This document shows, piece after piece, positions 60,853 to 64,000 of a stretch of DNA of 64,000 bases. The stretch lies in NCBI RefSeq assembly GCF_044197065.1, contig NZ_JBIQOI010000007.1:172510-236509 (forward strand), in the 5' to 3' direction. Every line of letters begins with the position of its first letter. Position 1 is the first letter of the stretch. Under the pieces are notes generated by a model, which had not been told where the DNA came from, searched no databases, and saw only the letters and a list, made by a program, of their open reading frames with translations. The stretch is from Kluyvera ascorbata_C. GTDB taxonomy: Bacteria; Pseudomonadota; Gammaproteobacteria; Enterobacterales; Enterobacteriaceae. A program made the translations under genes and the position numbers.

Positions 60853-61598
60853 TATCTTATTGAAGCCTCTATCTCAGCCTTGCATTGAAGCAAAGAGCTA
60901 AGTAGAAGGTCGAGCTTTTCCTCAAATCGGATTGCAGGAACTGCAATTGAAACTGCGTAATGTTCATGAAGACCAATATCTAAATGAACACCAATTCCAC
61001 AAACACCTCTTGCATGCTCCTCACAATCAATAGCGTATCCTGCTTCGCGTGTTTCCCGCAGTTCCTCAAGAATTTCTGGCAGTGTTGAAAGGGTGTTTTT
61101 GGTCCTTACATCCGGCCGTGTTCCAATAAGATCAGATACTTGCTTATCGCTAAAATTAGCCAGAATAGCTTTTCCATGAGCAGTACAGTGGCACGGGAAA
61201 GCAGTGCCAACAGCCGAAACCACTCTAAGCTCTTGGTCTGAAGTGTATTGACTAACTGAAACAGCGTGACTCCCTCTATAAACACTTAAATCAACAGTTT
61301 CACGAGTTCTTCGCCCAAGCGTCTCAATGGATGCTCTTGAGAGAGAAATAATGTCAGTGTGTGCTGAAGCTGCGAGACGTGCTAGGGCAGGTCCTAACCT
61401 AACCCCTGAAGCACCTGCAATGAGTAATTGCTGCGATTCCAGCGAGGTGACCAATCTATGGACAGTTGTCCTAGGCAAAGCTGTCTCACGAGAAAGCTGC
61501 GAAATAGTTCGACCGCCCGGGTGTACTTCAAGAGCATGAAGAATTTTCGCAGCCCTAGCGATAACTTGAGAACCATTACTTTCTGCATCACTGCTCAT
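60852..61598 (-). CDS. IclR-family transcriptional regulator
   Basis: A 248-residue regulator with an N-terminal winged helix (GRTISQLSRETALPRTTVHRLVTSLE) and a C-terminal effector-binding domain (HGKAILA, CEEHARGVCGIGVHL). IclR proteins usually control a divergent catabolic or transport gene; here the divergent gene is an MFS transporter 328 bases away. Its stop codon lies at the edge of the IS1 remnant, so the last residues may be altered. Confidence 0.9.
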   Translation of the reverse strand: MSSDAESNGSQVIARAAKILHALEVHPGGRTISQLSRETALPRTTVHRLVTSLESQQLLIAGASGVRLGPALARLAASAHTDIISLSRASIETLGRRTRETVDLSVYRGSHAVSVSQYTSDQELRVVSAVGTAFPCHCTAHGKAILANFSDKQVSDLIGTRPDVRTKNTLSTLPEILEELRETREAGYAIDCEEHARGVCGIGVHLDIGLHEHYAVSIAVPAIRFEEKLDLLLSSLLQCKAEIEASIR

Positions 61599-61925
61599 AT
61601 CTCACCCGTCAGTTCAAGTGCGAAACCTCAATCACACCTATTATCATCCATTATATGGACAACGCGAGGGTTTAGTTTAATGACGGCATTGACGAAATGA
61701 AAGCTTATTTTGACTAAATTTGGTAAATGCCACATGATAATTAAACTTCAACCAATTGATTTATATCATAAAAATTAAATCTCACAACAATTTAATTAAT
61801 GATAATTCATTTTGCTTACATTCGACTTACCTTTCAATCGTTGACTAATAAACGCGGTAGCCCGAAAATGCAACCATCTAACGGATTGCATGACCATCGT
61901 TCGGATAATTGAGGGGGGGGGTGTT
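61599..61925. other. Divergent promoter region between IclR and MFS genes
   Basis: About 330 AT-rich bases that should hold both promoters and IclR operators. No clear palindrome was identified by eye. A run of nine G lies just before the MFS start. Confidence 0.5.
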
Positions 61926-63077
61926 ATGAATGAAATGAACAAAATGGGGGCGTTTACGCTCTTGGCGGTTGCATGCCTTACTATCATGGTGGGCTGCGTA
62001 ATCGTTCCCGGACTAACAGAAGTCGCAGAAAATCTTGGCACACCGTCTGCAGCAAGCTGGCTCGTCACCGTACCATCACTAGGGGTTGTAGTATTTGGTC
62101 CATTAGCCGGCAAATTCATCGACAAGGCCGGGGCCTATAAGGCACTCTCTTGGGGCCTTTTCCTTTATGGGCTTTTGGGAACCGCAGGAGTTTTTCTTCA
62201 TGGACTTGTAACGGTAATGATTGATCGCTTACTGCTTGGGGGAGCTACGGCAATTGTAATGTCAGCAGGAACAGGGTTGATTTCTACATTTTACAGCGGA
62301 CGGTCTAGATTAAAAATGATTGCATCGCAAGGCATGTCTATTGAATTGGGAGGGGTGATATTCCTATTCATTGGAGGGACCCTAGCTACATTAGGTTGGC
62401 AATGGCCATTTGTATTGTATCTTGTCAGTTGGCTCTTTCTTGCTATGCAACTCATTTTTATTCCTGAACCATCTTATGAAGTTTCTGAAAAGAATGAGGT
62501 GCTTGATGGCTTATCTAAACCAGAAACAATCGGAAGCCTGAAGCCAGTATTTATCGCAGCAGTATTCTCTATGATTTGTTTTTTCACCGGCATCATAGTG
62601 ATTCCTCAACAATTCTACAAAATGAGCATAGGCTCAGCGGAAACTGGTTACTATCTGTCATTCATTTCACTAGTAGCAGTTGGCGCCGCAGCATTGATGC
62701 CAAAAATAGTTGACCGCATTCATGAGTTTGGAACTCTTTACGCTGCTTTTGCGTGTTATACATTGGCTCACATCATCTTTTCCATAGCTTCTTCTGTTTC
62801 GATATTTACAGTAGGTGGTATCTTGATGGGATTCGGTTTTGGATTGTCTGTACCGCTTGTTAATCACATGACCGTTGAGCAAAGCCATATGAGTGTCAGA
62901 GGGCGAAATCTAGCATGGCTTTCGATGGCGATTTTTTCCGGTCAATTCCTTTCGTCGTTTATGGAGTTCATACCCGGAGATTCATCTACTGTATTCTTAG
63001 GTGCAGCTATCGTTGGGGTTATAGTTATTTTTATATTGGCAGGAAATCACTGGTCGCGCCGCCGTAAAATCGCATAA
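61926..63077 (+). CDS. MFS transporter under IclR control
   Basis: A 383-residue major-facilitator protein with about twelve hydrophobic segments; residues 50-75 include the A-motif-like GPLAGKFIDKAGAYKAL. The ATG start at this position is preceded by a nine-G tract within the ribosome-binding region; a start 36 bases upstream is less likely. The substrate is unknown; IclR-MFS pairs often handle aromatic or carboxylic acids. AT-rich base composition suggests recent acquisition. Confidence 0.85.
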   Translation: MNEMNKMGAFTLLAVACLTIMVGCVIVPGLTEVAENLGTPSAASWLVTVPSLGVVVFGPLAGKFIDKAGAYKALSWGLFLYGLLGTAGVFLHGLVTVMIDRLLLGGATAIVMSAGTGLISTFYSGRSRLKMIASQGMSIELGGVIFLFIGGTLATLGWQWPFVLYLVSWLFLAMQLIFIPEPSYEVSEKNEVLDGLSKPETIGSLKPVFIAAVFSMICFFTGIIVIPQQFYKMSIGSAETGYYLSFISLVAVGAAALMPKIVDRIHEFGTLYAAFACYTLAHIIFSIASSVSIFTVGGILMGFGFGLSVPLVNHMTVEQSHMSVRGRNLAWLSMAIFSGQFLSSFMEFIPGDSSTVFLGAAIVGVIVIFILAGNHWSRRRKIA

Positions 63078-63124
63078 GTGCAATATCTATGCTTCCTAAA
63101 TAAATGTAGGCAATTTAATTAATA

Positions 63125-63158
63125 TGTGTGTCGGACTCATTAATGTGTCCGACACACA
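63125..63158 (+). terminator. Terminator after the MFS gene
   Basis: TGTGTGTCGGAC pairs perfectly with GTCCGACACACA around a 10-base loop and is followed by ATTTA. It lies 47 bases after the MFS stop. Confidence 0.65.
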
Positions 63159-63204
63159 ATTTAGCAGGTTTAAATTAGCTAGTCATCGTGTAAGCACACC
63201 TGTT

Positions 63205-63780
63205 TTAGTTCCACGCACTTTTTGAGAGTTCCGGTTTTTCCGCCATTAGCCGGTACTCTTCCGGTGTCAGGTTATTCAGGGATTCATGAGGCTGCTCGCT
63301 GTTATATTCCGTCAGCCAGCGCTCTGTGATTTCCCGTGCTTCATTCAGGGTTCTGAACAGATAAAAATCCAGAATTTCTGTCCGGTACGTCCGGTTAAAA
63401 CGCTCGATGAAGGCATTCTGTGTCGGCTTACCTGGCCTTATAAATTCCGGCATCACACCATGTTCCTCAGCCCATTGTGCCAGCGCCAGTGAGACCAGTT
63501 CGGGTCCGTTGTCCATCCGCATCTTCAGCGGTAGCCCCGGTTTGCCACGATCCTGTCCAGCACTCTGACCACCCGCTGCGCCGGGATATTCAGGTCGATT
63601 TCTATGGCGAGAGCCTCGCGGTTAAAGTCATCAACCACTTTGAAGGTCCGGAAGCGTCTGCCACACACCAGCGCATCGTGCATAAAATCGCTGGACCAGC
63701 TCTGGTTCAGCGCTTCTGGCGTCACCAGTGGCACCGGGTTGCGTACTGGCAAACGTTGCTTTCCCTTGCGGCGAAAATTT
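63205..63780 (-). pseudogene. IS3-family transposase OrfB fragment
   Basis: The C-terminal part of an IS3-type transposase: VVDDFNREALAIEIDLNIPAQ, RMDNGPELVSLALAQWAEEHG, QNAFIERFNRTYRTEILDFY (DDE residues D and E visible). A one-base loss near 63525 breaks the frame (GYPLKMRMDN would be expected). The 5' end stops at 63780 where another element begins. The orfA and one end are missing. Confidence 0.85.
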
Positions 63781-63820
63781 GTAGTGGACCACAAAATCAA
63801 GACACCTGCATAGCCTCTTT

Positions 63821-63900
63821 GGACTGACCCCACCCCGGTAGACGATCCTGCCCTATAGTTGGACTGACCCCACCCCGGTAGACGATCCTGCCCTATAGTT
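63821..63900. repeat. Perfect 40-bp tandem repeat at an IS end
   Basis: The 40-base unit starting GGACTGACCCCACCCCGGTA and ending CCTGCCCTATAGTT is present twice head to tail without change, just upstream of a new orfA. It resembles a duplicated left end of the adjacent IS3-family element. Confidence 0.85.
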
Positions 63901-63918
63901 TGAGCATAGGAGGAGCGT

Positions 63919-64000
63919 ATGGGCACACCACGATTTACACCTGAATTTAAGGAAGAAGCCGTCCGTCAGATAACGGAGCGCGGTTATTCTGTTGCTGAAG
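63919..64000 (+). CDS. IS3-family OrfA, 5' part (runs off the window)
   Basis: ATG with AGGAGG upstream opens MGTPRFTPEFKEEAVRQITE followed by RGYSVAE, the N-terminal helix-turn-helix of an IS3-family OrfA. The rest lies outside the window. The terminal sequences just upstream match the end of the same element. Confidence 0.85.
   Translation, partial: MGTPRFTPEFKEEAVRQITERGYSVAE

Noticed and set aside
1..64000. CRISPR array
   Set aside because: No set of regularly spaced direct repeats was seen anywhere; the only perfect tandem repeat is the 40-bp IS-end duplication.

Overview
The window looks like a chromosome segment of a member of the Enterobacteriaceae, probably near Enterobacter, Klebsiella or Citrobacter. 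The left edge carries aspA-dcuA-cutA-dsbD-yjdC in the E. coli order, with proteins close to the E. coli versions, followed by a LysE/AraC pair and a tRNA-Phe gene. Rightwards from the tRNA almost everything is accessory DNA: a P4-type integrase, many insertion-sequence remnants, AT-rich gaps and gene clusters with differing base composition.

Layout. 1-6.4 kb: core genes. 6.5-12.1 kb: tRNA-Phe, integrase, a DUF6530-like gene, a two-gene Kiwa-type anti-phage system (kwaA-kwaB), a broken gene with a possible ubiquitin-like fold, and an intact IS630. 13.0-29.9 kb: one long same-strand run of about twelve genes. It encodes two lipoproteins, a membrane-anchored TerD-like protein, SrfA-, SrfB- (actin/Hsp70 fold) and SrfC-like (P-loop GTPase) proteins, a membrane protein, a secreted vWA protein, a LolD/LolC-like ABC pair, a secreted formylglycine-generating-enzyme-like protein and a small secreted protein. 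Overlapping stop/start codons suggest one co-translated envelope machine. 30-34.4 kb: small genes, pseudogenes, an IS66 remnant and P4/CP4-type satellite-prophage leftovers.

34.4-60.3 kb: a zinc-deprivation island. It has paralogs or substitutes of zinc-dependent housekeeping proteins (truncated dihydroorotase, ThrS2, CysS2, QueD2, gamma carbonic anhydrase, FolE2, DksA2, HisI2), an M14-type peptidase, a DUF1460 amidase-like protein, two complete COG0523 GTPases plus a truncated third, a FeoB-like transporter, a Cys-tailed flavoprotein, two Fur-family regulators and a five-gene peptide/metallophore-type ABC transport operon with an MFS partner. Four Zur-type operators built on TGTTATGTTATAACGTAACA control the main transcription units. 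A second palindrome, TGCAAC-N3-GTTGCA, lies before thrS2 and between one COG0523 gene and one Fur-family gene.

60.4-64 kb: an IS1 remnant, an IclR regulator divergent from an MFS transporter, and broken or partial IS3-family elements at the edge.

The best candidates for something poorly described are the Srf/TerD-like/vWA/ABC operon and the zinc island. Several proteins in the zinc island have lost residues that define their families: the ThrS2 editing site, the CxCC motif in one COG0523 GTPase, and the metal-sensing residues in both Fur-family proteins. All assignments were made by eye from translations and remembered family features; no database search was run.
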